Positions 1 through 10,951 of a stretch of 64,000 nucleotides of DNA are shown piece after piece. The stretch's first letter is position 1, and each line of letters begins with the position of its first letter. A program made the position numbers and the translations under genes. The stretch comes from Basidiobolus meristosporus CBS 931.73. Taxonomy: Eukaryota > Basidiobolomycota > Basidiobolomycetes > Basidiobolales > Basidiobolaceae. The notes beneath the pieces are model-generated. The model searched no databases and was not told the origin of the DNA. It saw nothing but the letters and a program-made list of their open reading frames with translations. The stretch covers positions 113,290 to 177,289 of the forward strand of contig MCFE01000087.1 of the NCBI GenBank assembly GCA_002104905.1, given 5' to 3'.

Positions 1-273
1 ATTGTCAGCAAGTCTTGCAAGCTTGAGTCTGTCTCTAAGAACTAAATCTTCCCAGATATTCCCTTGTTTATCCACTAGTTGGTAAGTTGCAAATGGACAT
101 TCTCTGATGATCTTGAATGGTCCTGTCCGTTATGGCTCAAACTTCTTCCGAGTGTTGTTTCTTGGCAATACAAAGTTCCCAACTCTCAATGCTTCTGGTG
201 CTACAGTCTTATCAAATCTCTGCTTCATCTTTTCTGCACTTTGAGATACTTTGGCCTGTGCCTCTTGTTGTCT

Positions 274-3200
274 TTATTCCAATTGCTGGTGTCTACTGGG
301 CTGACTAAGCTCATCTTCTAAGGCATCTGAAAGCTTGGGTTGTGTGAGATCTCCTGGAATCCTTAGTTTACATCCATACACTAAGTAAAGTGGTGATTGT
401 TGGATAGTGTTGTGCACTCTAACTCTGCAGGCAAAAAGTGCTTGATCTATATACTCATCCCATCTACTGACAGCTCCATTTGCATACTTGGTCAGCATTT
501 TTCCAAATAATCCATTAAAGAGTTCAGTGACTCCATTGGTTTGGGTTGATATGCTGAGGTTTTCAAGTGTTTAATCTGCTGTATTTCCAGGTAAGCCTCT
601 AATGTCTTTGCCATAAAGTTTGCTCCTCTATCAGATAAGATCTCCACAAGGCATCCAAACTTCACCAGGATCTCATGGTAAATGAGACTTGCAACTTCTT
701 GTTCACTGGCTATTGGTGCAGCTTTAGGAACTGGCCATTTAGTGGCATGGTTAATTGCTACTAGGATCCAACGGTTGCAATTCCTGGTGGTTGGCAGTCT
801 TCCAATAAAGTCAATTCCCCATCTCTCAAATGGTCTGACAGGCTGCAAAGGGAAGAGTTTGGCAATTCTTTGTGGCTGGCCTTGATTGATTTGGCAGTTT
901 GGGCATGTTTTCACTAGCTTCTCAATATCTTGTTTCATTCTGGGCCACCATGCTCTGACTTTCACAAGGCTATAGGTTACTTCAATCCCAAGATGTCCAT
1001 ATCCATTGTGCAGCTTATGTATTAAATCCAGGCAAGCAACATAGGGACAATAGGCAATAGGGCTTCCATTAACAATTTGGTAGAGTGTTTCATCTTGTAC
1101 AACAAATTTGCTGGCTTCATCCCGGACTATCATCTTTATCTCTTCATCCACCTCATTAGGAATGGCTTGGTCCTCCAAGTATTGTGGTAATAAGCTAGGC
1201 CAATCTGATTCATGCACCAAGTTGAGTTGTGCCACTTGTTCTAGTCTTGATAAGGCATCAGCAACTGTTTTGTTTTTCCCAGGGCAGTTGACAATCTCCA
1301 AGTCAAATTGCTGAATGTATTCACTCCATCTTGTCATTCTTCTGGATAGAACCCTCTGAGTAAATGTATACTTCAGTGAGGCATGATCAGTCTTTACAGT
1401 GCATTTGACTCCTTCAATATAGCATCTCCATATCTTCACGCAGTGTATTATAGCAAGCATCTCCTTCTCATGCCCAGGATAGTTTTGTTCTGCTGAGTTC
1501 AGTTTCTTGGACTCAAAGGCAACTGGGTAATCCTTTCCCTTGTGTTCTTGGCTTAGTACTCCACCAATTGCATAATCTGAAGCATCTGTGCACAGGGTAA
1601 ACTCTTTTCTGAAGTCAGGTACTCTTAAGCTTGGCAGCTTAGCAAGTTCATTCTTGAGCATCTGAAATGCAGTCTCACAGGCTATGTCCCACTTTTAGGT
1701 GTTGTCTTTCTTGAGGATATCAGTTGAAGGGGCTGCAATGCTTGCAAAGGACTTGACAAATCTCCAATAATAGGATGCCATTCCAAGGAATGATCTGAGT
1801 TCTGATATGCTATGGGGCTGCTTCAAACTCTTGATAGCTTCAGCCTTCTCAGGGTCTAAGGTCACTCCTGTGCTAGTCACTATGTGTCCCAGATATTCAA
1901 CGTGTTCCTTGAAGAATTCACACTTGGCTAGCTTGCCATATAGCTTGTTCTCTCTTAGTTTCTTCAAGACCTTTTCAATGTGTACCAAGTGATCCTCTTC
2001 TGTCTTGCTGTATATCAATATGTCATCTAGGTAGATTATCACAAACTTGTCTAAGTACTCCTGGAAGACAGCCTGCATCAGGGTCATGAATGTTGCAGGG
2101 GCATTGGTAAGGCCAAAACTCATGACTAAGTACTTTTAATGTTCATATCTGGTCCTGAATGCTGTCTTAGGAATATCATCTGGTTTCACCCTAAACTGGT
2201 TGTATCCTGACATGAGGTCAATCTTGCTGACTATGGTGGCTCCATTAAGTTGGTCCAAAAGCTCATCAATCCAAGGTATGGGGTACTTATTCTTGACAGT
2301 AACTGAGTTCAGGTCTCTGTAGTCAATGCACATCCTAGGTGTTCCATCCTTCTTTTTCACAAAAAGCACTGGTGCTCCCCAAGGTGACTTGCTGGATCTG
2401 ATATATCCTTGCTCCAATAGCTGATCAACTTGTCTCTTCATTTCCTTCAGTTCCAATGGACTCATTCTGTAAGGTGTCTTGCTCACTGGAGGGCTATCTC
2501 CTGTGTCAATGGCATAATCCACGTCTCTGACTGGTGGTAGGCTTACAAGCTCATCTGGAAACATGTCTGAATATTTCTTCAAGAGAGTCTGAACCTGCTG
2601 GGGTGCTGGGGTAGAGGAATCCTCCTGTAATACCGCCATGTGGAACATCTGAGTACCTTTTCTAAGTGCTCTACAGAACTGGGTCTTGCTAAGTTCACTT
2701 GTCTCACACATACTGGAATTGATCAAGTTGAAATCTAGCCTGGCAGGTAGTAGCTCATAGGTCTTGTTGTCCTTTTGGATCTGAGTAGCATGGGTTCTCC
2801 AGTTGATTGGTGGATTACAACAAAATAACCAGGTTTTTCCAAGTACAAGGTCATATTTGCAGTTCCCAAATATATAAGCCTGTAGGTCTTCTGCATATTC
2901 AATGTTCTTCATTCTTACTGGCTGGGTAATACGGTTGATTATGGGAGAGTTCCCATTAGCTGTGGAGACTGAAGTTGATTTGGTAGGTTCCAAGTTGATT
3001 CCAGCTTGCAAGGCAAATTGTTCTGACATGTATTCATGTGATGCTCCTGAGTCAATCATGATTTTGGCAGGTACTCTATTGATTACTCCATTTAAGTATA
3101 ATAACTTCCTTGAGTTTGAGGTCATTTGAGACAAGTAGTCTTCTGTCATATGGAAGGTGAGTTCCAAGTCTCCTTCAAGCTCATCCTCCATGCTACTGTG

Positions 3201-4069
3201 TTCACGGGACTCAATATGGTTGAAGGTTCTTGTTGGCTGGTGTCCATTTCTTCTCTGGAGGCAGTACTTTGAGATGTGTCCTTGCTGGTGGCAACTGAAA
3301 CAAAGTCCTTTCTTCCTGCATTCTTCTGAGGTGGGGTTCTTCTGCATAGCATCTATTTCCATTGGTACTGCTTCTGACTGCCTTCTTTGATAATGCTTGC
3401 AGCCTTTCTGATTAGTCACTGTAGGCTTCCCAACTCCAAACATAGCTGAGTCATAGTCAATGGCAATCTTGATGGCTTCTTCAATAGTCTGAGGTCTTTG
3501 ATAATTCACTTCCTTGCAAGTTCTTTCTTTCAACCCATCAATAAAGTATTCAACTTGATCCAGGGGGTCCATTCTTTCAATTTGTCCAAGTAGACATCTG
3601 TACTCAGAGATGTATTCTTGAACCATTCCGTTCTGTCTGAGTGTCTTTAACTTCCTTCTTAGTAGTGTCTGCTGGTGTGGAGGTTCAAAGCATCCTGAAT
3701 TTCCAACACAAACTCATCCCAGGTAGAGATAGTAGAGCATCCCATCATAGTGGCTGACCTGATCTTGTTGTGGTACCACTGTAAAGCTGCATCTGCCAGG
3801 TAAGAAGCTGCATAATGCAATTTGCTTTCTGGATCAACTCCTGTAGCCTTAAAAGCTTCTTCAATCTGAAAGAGCCAAGCTCCCAGGTTTTCATTGACTC
3901 TGCCATAGTACTGGTTGACCTTCACACTAAAGTTGCTCTTGACAGGGCTTTGCTGGCTCTGAGCCATGGTAGTCATTCCTTGTTGCTGTTGGCTGAGGAC
4001 CTGGAGTAACTGTTGCTGTTGGGCCAGGATTTGCTGCATGGCATTCTTCCATTCTTGATTGTCCAACAT
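274..4069 (-). pseudogene. gypsy gag-pol polyprotein, broken by frameshifts and stops
   Basis: Five open segments together cover one gag-pol. Gag N-terminus is 3659-4069 (Gln-rich). Gag C-terminus to RT is 2136-3626, with [14 protein letters not shown] near 3300 and the protease DSGAS near 3050. RT fingers and palm YLDD are in 1695-2123. RNase H and integrase are in 492-1661, and the integrase C-terminal part is 274-498. Breaks: a frameshift near 3630-3660, an in-frame TAA at 2136-2138 just before the RT segment around MSFGLTNAPATF, an in-frame TAA at 1695-1697 at the RT/RNase H junction, and a frameshift near 540-550 that destroys the reading through the integrase Glu region. The first two acidic integrase residues (GIDFIG, LSDRGANF) remain. 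Confidence 0.88.
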
Positions 4070-4116
4070 CTTGAGGGTGGTTTCTTCTTTCTTCAGGAGG
4101 GAGGTTTCTGGTTATT

Positions 4117-4126
4117 GCTGCTACCA
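4117..4126 (-). other. gypsy primer-binding site (3' end of initiator tRNA-Met)
   Basis: On the minus strand, directly after the LTR end ...TGTAACA and a short spacer, the sequence reads TGGTAGCAGC. TGGTA is complementary to the 3' TACCA of initiator tRNA-Met, a usual primer for LTR elements. The copia elements in the same window use a different, internal part of a tRNA. Confidence 0.6.
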
Positions 4127-4127
4127 A

Positions 4128-4345
4128 TGTTACAAGTCTTGGTATAAGAGTTGTAGAGGAATAGGGAGTTTAGCTAGTATTGTATTCACTAAAACTTGAA
4201 CTGATTTTTATTGAGGTTCCAGCAGCTCCTTATATACATTTTGCCAGATCATTTGCTGACAAATTATATTTCCTAATGTAGGCTGTGGCTGATGACTCAT
4301 TTGATTGCATCATCATCACTCAATTAGATCCTACTTAATATAACT
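4128..4345 (-). repeat. gypsy 5' LTR (outer boundary approximate)
   Basis: The inner boundary is set by TGTAACA (minus strand) followed by the primer-binding site. On the minus strand the region holds TATATAAGG (TATA box) and CAATAAAAATC (poly-A signal), in the right order for U3-R-U5. The outer end lies before recognisable copia sequence resumes at about 4346. A TG start could be at about 4322 or slightly beyond, so the length (195-218 bp) is uncertain. Confidence 0.6.
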
Positions 4346-5610
4346 ATATTGATGTGTCCAAATCTCCTGTACCAAAGCATTGGTGTTTCTTCATTTAAGT
4401 TACTTTTATGGGCTTCCAGATTTGATGGAATATAAGTTAACTTATACAGATTCTGATCTCTTATACGCAAAGCAATAAGGGCACCATTTTAATCAGTGAT
4501 CCTGCATCCAGAATTGTTAAAGCTGAAACTGAATCCTTCTGCTGTGGCCTTCCTTACAGATAGTAGGTTCTTGGCTATTTCTGGTACATCAAGTACTTAT
4601 TTAAAGGTCAGTATATGGCCTCCTTTACTGCTTTTAAGGTTTACTTGGATGGTCCTTCTACCACTGCATCAAGTGCTCTGTTGTCACCCATGAAAATATT
4701 CTTAATTGGAATTTCTTGATATTGGGTAAAAGTTCTTTTTGTTATATCAAGTGTTGAGATGCTCCACAGTCAATATACCACATCTGAGAATCCATGTTTG
4801 TGGTCCTATTTAGTGCAGATACTAATAGTCTATCCTCAGTTGTAGCAGCATTTCCATATTAAGGCTTTTTCTGCTGACCATCTCTCTTTTTCAAATACTG
4901 GTCTGATGTGTGTCCTTGCCTTCTGCAGTAGTTACAAAACAGGTTGCTGTTGCCTTTGAAAGGTATTGTGTATCTCCTTTGTTGGTTATCATTGTGTATT
5001 AAAGCATTTTCTTAATTCTTCATCCAGGAGCCTTCCATATACGAAATTTAAGGTCAAATCTTCAGTTCTGGACTCTAGGGCTGATACAAGGCCCTGAAAC
5101 TTGTCTGTCAGGCTATTCAGGATGGTAACTATCACATCCTCATCAGTAGTTGGTACACCCACAGATTCCATCTCATCCACTAGCAGGGTAATTCTGTTAA
5201 TTAGATTTTTCATTTCTTCTCTTGGCTGCATCTTTGTTGCAAGGAATTTATGTCTCAGATACCTTTTTTTAGCAGCTGAACATGACTGGCAGGTGTCTTC
5301 TAATGCCTTCCAGGCATTCTTTGCCACTTTTGCTCTTGAGCATTGAAGTAGCAATTTGTCTTTGGCATTAGAGCAAATGCAGTTAAAGGCACTTTGTTCT
5401 TTCTTCTGCTACTCTAAGGCTTCCTCTTCCACATTTTTAGGAGGGCATTCTTCTCCCATGACAATATCCCAGAGGCCTCTTTCTTGTAGCAGTATATCTG
5501 TCTTCACCTTCACCTTCAAAACTTGGTAGTTAGAACTATCCAACTTTTCAGTAGAATGAAAAATTCCAGTAATAGCAGTAGTAGATATTGCTGAGAGCGA
5601 TAGCTTGGGG
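4346..5610 (-). pseudogene. copia A gag-pol fragment
   Basis: Minus-strand fragments of gag are open at 4989-5354, which encodes the conserved stretch beginning LLQCSRAKVAKNAWKALEDT. A further gag N-terminal stretch lies at about 5409-5610. The downstream protease and pre-integrase homology to 4346 contains multiple frame breaks. No intact product is possible. Confidence 0.85.
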
Positions 5611-5619
5611 ATCATAGCC

Positions 5620-5964
5620 TGTTGTAAGAGTCTTGGAGATATTGGAGGTGATTGGGAGAACAAGTAGATTTTGTGGCTTTCACTTAATGATCTTTTGAGT
5701 GTAAAAGTAGTATTTATACTTTTACATGGTCTTGGCATTACAAACAGATAGAATAGGTTAAGAAAAGTTCCAAGAATATGTGTGCACAGTTTGGGGCTGT
5801 TTGAACAACTTTGAGAATTTTCATGTTCTGGGTACCTGGTAGTTTGGTGAAAATACTCTAAGTAAATCCAAGGAATATAGTTAGTGTTCCCCAGCATCTG
5901 AAGGTAATGATCCAAGTGACTAAGTTAGGTGAATATTTAGGTGGAATTACAAATTTTGACATCA
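5620..5964 (-). repeat. copia A 5' LTR, diverged
   Basis: It begins TGTTGTAAGAGTCTTGGAGA on the plus strand, the inverted form of the family LTR end, directly after the antisense primer-binding region (atcatagcc, itself mutated). It ends near ATTTTGACATCA, a decayed version of the family terminus TTTTACAACA. It differs from the D LTRs at many positions, so it is older. Confidence 0.8.
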
Positions 5965-6024
5965 TAGTGATCACTACCTCAGCTAGAATTGATTAAACAG
6001 CAACATTCCATCCTATTTGTTCCA

Positions 6025-6366
6025 ATATTCTGAGGAGTACTGGAAGTGATGTAGAGAACTAGAGAATTTACATTTTATTCACATATAGATTTGTTGATCA
6101 AGAGTAGGGTATTTATACTTTGGATAAAGTAGAGCAAACTAATGTGTATAGTATGTTGAGGAGGGTCCTAAAAATATGTGTACAAAGTTATGGGGCTTTT
6201 GGACAACTTTGAGAAAGATCATAATCTGGGTATTTGATAATTCAGTAGAAATATTTGAAATAAATCCCAACAAGGAATTTGGTCAGCAGAGAATGCTAAT
6301 CACAGAATAAGATCTATGTGACAAGGTTAGTATGGGTATTTAGGTGACAACTTATTAATTACAACA
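6025..6366 (-). repeat. old solo LTR relic of the copia family
   Basis: The segment keeps the order of family LTR blocks in minus orientation: gtatttatacttt, a variant of catgtgtgcaaagtttggggct, ggacaactttgaga, aaggaatttggtcag, and a terminal ATTACAACA. Divergence is high throughout and no internal sequence is attached. The rest of 5965-6472 shows no other feature I recognise. Confidence 0.6.
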
Positions 6367-6472
6367 CAACCAAGCTAAAAGTAGCAGAAATGGTATGCAA
6401 CAGTATAGTTTATAGTGTGATATTTTTGTATTTTTCTATTCATGAAATAAATGCTTCTGGACACCAGATTTT

Positions 6473-6820
6473 GTTGTAAAAATTTGTATTTCCACCTAAA
6501 TATTCACCTAACTTAGTCACTTAGATCATCACCTTCAAATCCTAGAGAATACTGACCAAATTCCTTGTCGGGATTTACTTAGAATATTTTCACCAAAATA
6601 CCAGGTACCCAGAACATGAAAATTCTCAAAGTTGTCCAAACAGCCCCAAACTTTGCACACATGTTCTTGGGACCTTCCTTAACCTATTCAACGTGTTTGT
6701 AATGCCAAGACCATGTAAAAGTATAAATACTACTTTTACATTCAATAAATCATTAAGTGAAAACCACATAATCTACTTGTTCTCCCAATCACTTCCAATA
6801 TCTCCAAGACTCTTACAACA
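6473..6820 (+). repeat. copia B 5' LTR
   Basis: The 348-bp LTR is bounded by TGTTGTAA and TTACAACA, an 8-bp inverted terminal repeat. It contains TATAAATACT at about 6722 as a TATA box and a CAATAAATCA poly-A signal at about 6742. Confidence 0.92.
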
Positions 6821-6832
6821 GGTTATGAGCCC
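6821..6832 (+). other. copia primer-binding site, half-tRNA type
   Basis: GGTTATGAGCCC follows the LTR directly. It is the exact complement of GGGCUCAUAACC, the anticodon stem-loop of initiator tRNA-Met (CAU anticodon). Drosophila copia and yeast Ty5 are known to prime from such an internal tRNA fragment. The ATG inside this site (6825) is also the first codon of the gag frame. Confidence 0.8.
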
Positions 6833-9539
6833 CAAGCTGTCACTCTCTGCAATGTCTACTACTGCTATTACTGGAATTTTTCCCTCTGCTGAAGAGTTGG
6901 ATGGATCTAACTACCAAGTGTGGAAGGTGAAGATGAAGATGCTGCTACAAGAAAGAGGCCTTTGGGATATTGTCATGGGAGAAGAATGCCCTCCTAAAAA
7001 CGTGGGAGAGGAAGCCTTGAAGTACCAGAAGAAAGAACAAAGTGCCTTTAACTGCATTTGCCTTAATGTCAAGGACAAATTGCTAATTCAATGCTCAAGA
7101 GCAAAAACGGCAAAGAATGCCTGGAAAGCATTAGAAGACACCTACCAGTCATGTTCAGCTGCCAAGAAAATGTATCTGAGAAGAAAATTCTTTACTACAA
7201 AGATGCTGCCAGGAGAAGAAATGAAAAATCTAACTAACAGAATTACCCTGCTGGTAGATGAGATGGAATCTGTGGGTGTACCAACTACTGATGAGGATGT
7301 GATAGTTACCATCCTGAATAGCCTGACAGACAAGTTTCAGGGCCTTGTATCAGCCCTAGAGTCCAGAACTGAAGATTTGACCTTAAATTATGTATATGGA
7401 AGGCTCCTGGATGAAGAATTAAGAAAATCAAGCGCCAATAAGAAGGAAGAAGAAAATGCTTTAATAAGCAATGATAGCCAACAAAGGAGGTACCCAAGAC
7501 CCTACAAAGGCTACAGCAACCTATTTTGCAACTACTGCAAAAGGAAAGGACACACATCAGACCGGTGTTTCAAAAAGAGAGATTATCAGCAAAAGAAGCC
7601 TGAATATGGAAATGCTGCAACAACTGAAGATAGACTATTCATATCTGCACTAAATATGACCACAAACAAGGATTCTCAGACGTAGTATATTGACTCTGGA
7701 GCTTCTCAACACTTTACACACCAAAAAGAACTTTTTACCCAATATCAAGAAATTCCAATTAAGAAGGTTTTCATGGGTGACAATAGAGCACTTGATGCAG
7801 TGGGAGAAGGAACTATTCAAGTAAACCTAAGAAGCAGTGAAGGAAGCCATACACTGACCTTTAAAGAAGTACTCTATGTACCAGAAATAGCCAAGAATCT
7901 ACTCTCTGTAAGCAAGGCCACAGCAGAAGGACTCAGTTTCAGTTTTGACAATTCTGGATGCAGGATCACTGATCAAAATGGTGCTCATATTGCTTCGGGC
8001 ATCAGAGATCAGAATCTATACAAGTTGACTTATATTCCATCATATCTGGAAGCCAATATAAGTAACTTAAATGAAGAAACACCAATGCTTTGGCACAGGA
8101 GATTTGGGCACATCAATTTTGATTATTTGCGCAAAATGATCAAAGATCAGCTAATTTCTGGACTAAAAATTGATCCCCCAGCTATTTTGGAGCACCGTGA
8201 AGCCTGCATATATGGGAAACAAGCCAGACAACCGTTCAAGAGCTCTGGGTTAATCAAAACTAAGAAAAAATTAGATCTAATTCACTCAGATCTGTGTGGA
8301 CCTATGCAAAATTTATCCTTAGGCGGGATGAAGTATTTTATCACTTTTATTGATGATTATACAAGATACACATGGGTCTACTTCATGGAGAGAAAGGAAG
8401 AAGCTCTGTCTAAGTTCAGGGAGTTTAAAGCCATGGTGGAGAGAGAAACTGGTGAAAAAATCAAGAAAATACGCTCTGACAATGGTGGAGAATATACCTC
8501 AAAACTCTTCATCCACTTCTGCAAAATTCATGGGATAAAGCAAGAGACTACTGTACCATACTCCCCACAGCAAAATGGAGTAGCAGAATGAGCTAACAGA
8601 TCAATAATTGATATGGCAAGATCTATGATCCATGATCAAAAATTATCCTATGATTTTTGGGCGGAATCAGTTGCCACTGCTGTATATCTTAAAAATAGGA
8701 GTTATAACAGAATACTTTGTGATTCTACTCCATTTGAAGCATGGTATGGATACAGACCAAGTGCAGAACATCTAAGAATATTTGGGTGTACAGCATATGC
8801 CAAAAAACTGGCCGGAAATCAGTCAAAATTCGATCCAAAAAGTGTAAAATGCATATTTTTGGGCTACTCCAATGAGAGTAAGGCATACAGACTCTACAAT
8901 ACCAAAGCAAAGAAGCTGATCAAGTCCAGGGATGTGTTGTTTGATGAAAATTCAAAATTTTCACAAAAAATGACATCAGATGATGACAAAAATTTGATCT
9001 CAAGTCCACCAATTGTCAGGATTGAATCAGAGCAAAACAATGAAAATTTTTTCACTCCAGAGGACTCTACAACCGTGGTTCAGCCAGAATCAGTGCCCAG
9101 GAATATCCCAGAAGTGATCATTCCAGTATCAAATGCCCGGAGATCAAATTGGACAAGAAATAGCCCAAATTACTATATTAATGAGGGTACAAACTTAGCC
9201 TATGCCTATTCAGTCCATATTGATGAACCCCAGACTGTAAAAGAGGCCCTATATAGCCCTCAGACAAAGTTTTGGAGATCTGCAATGACTGAGGAATATC
9301 AGGCCCTGATGGAAAATCAAACTTGGGACTTAGTCAAATTACCAATCAACCAAAAATCAATTGGATGCAGATGGGTCTTCAAGACAAAATACAAGGCTGA
9401 TGGTACAATTGAAAGATACAAAGCAAGACTTGTAGCCAAAGGATACTCTCAAACAAGAGGACTTGACTATACTGAGACCTTTGCACCGGTAGCCAAGTTT
9501 AATTCCATCAGATTAATATTGGCTATTGCAGCCAAATAA
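6825..9539 (+). pseudogene. copia B gag-pol, two nonsense mutations, truncated
   Basis: Gag (MSPKLSLSAMS start), the knuckle CNYCKRKGHTSDRC at about 7530-7570, protease (IDSGASQHFT), pre-integrase HHCC, the DDE core (SDLCGPM, RSDNGGEY, QQNGVAE) and the start of RT follow in one frame. A TAG at 7684-7686 replaces the Trp codon before YIDSGAS, and a TGA at 8589-8591 replaces the Arg codon after QQNGVAE. The HHCC Cys in LEHC is Arg here (LEHREAC). The frame ends with TAA at 9537-9539, where the element is truncated. Confidence 0.9.
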
Positions 9540-9695
9540 AAGTTTTTTATCCAACCTTTCACACACAAAATATATTATGGGTTGGTGCAAACATATGTAT
9601 CAACGTCATTATGCCAGAGAGTGCAATAATGAGCAAGATTGTGCTACATAGTGCAGAGTAATACAAGCACAATCCTGTCTATGGATAAGTATAAT

Positions 9696-10045
9696 ACATA
9701 GCAAGAGTTTTGGAGATACTGCAAGTGATTGGCAGTGCAAATAGATTATGTGGCTTTCACTTAATGATTTACTTAATGTAAAAATGGTATTAATACTTTT
9801 ACATAGTCTTGGCAAGACAAACATATAGAATATGCTTAGGAAGGCTCCAAGAGTATGTGAGCAAAGTTTGGGGCAGTTTGCATAACTTATCATATTATAA
9901 TGTTTGGGTTACCTAATGCATTGGTGAAAATACTTGAAGTTAATCCCAATAAGAAATTTGGTCAGTATTCTCTAGGATTTGTGAGTAATGATATAAGTGA
10001 CTAAGCTGAGTGAATATTTAAGTGGAATTACAAATCTTTACAACA
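9696..10045 (-). repeat. Diverged solo LTR of the copia family
   Basis: In minus orientation it carries the family blocks gcaagagttttggaga, tgtggctttcacttaatgat, acttttacatagtcttggca, cagtattctctaggatttg and a terminal CTTTACAACA. At about 350 bp it matches the family LTR length but has many substitutions. No element interior is attached. Confidence 0.75.
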
Positions 10046-10592
10046 TAATATTTTGCCAAATCAATTTTTGCAACCAAGGACAGCACTACATGCCCTGGCA
10101 CAGTCTGGTTAAACAAGTCCACTAATTTACCTAAGTTTAGGTAAGTAAATATGGTTTTTGGATCTTTTTCTTCAATAGAGATGGAAAAAAATGTGCATTG
10201 CACTCCATGACTTTTGTGCAACTTTCCACATTTGTTACCATCAATAAGATTGAATCAAGTAATAGCTTTAGATTGGCCCAGAGGTGAGCTATTGATGGGA
10301 GCACACAGGTGGCCTTATGGCTAAGAATCAGGCTGCTTTATTGGCTAATGAACACTGATGCTCTAGGTGTGCTACATCTTGCTAGAATATTACAAGTGGC
10401 TTAAAAGCCGCTGACTTTACATACTCATGTTTTTGGACCTTTGTAAGCATATCCAGTGCATCTGTAAAAATACAAGTGGTACTTTTGTACTGAATGTATA
10501 TTGAGTGGCAAGCATACCATATGCCAGTCCTCCTAGCCATTATCAATATCACTAAAGCACCCGCACCAAAAGTTTCCAAGTAACTGTAAGTA

Positions 10593-10597
10593 TATAA
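10593..10597. repeat. Left target-site duplication of element C (TATAA)
   Basis: TATAA immediately precedes the LTR start TGTTGTAA and is repeated after the 3' LTR at 14089-14093. Five-bp duplications are usual for copia integrases. Confidence 0.85.
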
Positions 10598-10947
10598 TGT
10601 TGTAAAAATTTGTAGTTCCACCTAAATATTCACCTAACTTAGTCACTTAGATCATCACCTTCAAATCCTAGAGAATACTGACCAAATTCCTTGTTGGGAT
10701 TTACTTAGAATATTTTCACCAAAATACCAGGTACCCAGAACATGAAAATTCTCAAAGTTGACCAAACAGCCCCAAACTTTGCACACATGTTCTTGGGACC
10801 TTCCTTAACCTATTCTACGTGTTTGTAATGCCAAGACCAGGTAAAAGTATAGATACTACTTTTACATTCAATAAATCATTAAGTGAAAAACCACATAATC
10901 TACTTGTTCTCCCAATCACTTCCAATATCTCCAAGACTCTTACAACA
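10598..10947 (+). repeat. copia C 5' LTR
   Basis: The 350-bp LTR has TGTTGTAA...TTACAACA termini, a TATA box variant (tatagatact) and an AATAAATCA signal. The primer-binding site that follows reads GGTTATGATCCC, one mismatch from the site in B, D and E. Confidence 0.92.
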
Positions 10948-10951
10948 GGTT

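Larger units (their letters stand above)
1..4345 (-). mobile_element. Ty3/gypsy LTR retrotransposon, decayed, cut by window start
   Basis: Reading the minus strand from about 4070 downward gives gag, a CCHC knuckle, an aspartic protease (DSGAS), reverse transcriptase (YLDDILIYS), RNase H (TDASDYAIGG), and an integrase with an HHCC zinc finger and the start of the DDE core. The RT-RNaseH-IN order is diagnostic for Ty3/gypsy. The 5' LTR lies at the right end, about 4128-4345. The 3' part runs off the left edge, so the 3' LTR is not seen. At the right the element directly abuts copia sequence in the same orientation, which suggests gypsy inserted into that copia copy. Frameshifts and stops make this copy non-autonomous. 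Confidence 0.9.
4346..5964 (-). mobile_element. copia element A, minus-strand remnant interrupted by gypsy
   Basis: The sequence matches the gag-protease-early integrase part of element D (about 59045-60338) in the same orientation, followed by an LTR at 5620-5964. The gag knuckle region, protease and HHCC approach are recognisable but broken. Relative to D there is a roughly 30-bp deletion near 5012 between short TTTTCTT repeats, plus several substitutions and indels. The rest of pol is absent here and may lie left of the gypsy insertion, outside the window. Confidence 0.85.
6473..9551 (+). mobile_element. copia element B, 3'-truncated
   Basis: A 5' LTR (6473-6820), a primer-binding site and gag-protease-integrase-early RT are all present. 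Homology to C and E stops at about 9551, in the RT region just before the DVKTAF block, and unrelated sequence follows. There is no 3' LTR. Two in-frame nonsense codons interrupt the reading frame. The element is dead and probably lost its 3' half by deletion or recombination. Confidence 0.9.
9552..10597. other. Non-genic interval with one copia LTR relic
   Basis: Apart from the LTR relic at 9696-10045 this stretch holds only short AT-rich open frames without family resemblance. Around 10240-10600 there is low-copy-looking sequence with no protein motif I recognise. Its last bases, TATAA, are the left target-site duplication of element C. Confidence 0.5.

Noticed and set aside
10018-10621. 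Short frames between elements B and C
   Set aside because: They overlap LTR relic sequence or lack any motif; length is within random expectation.
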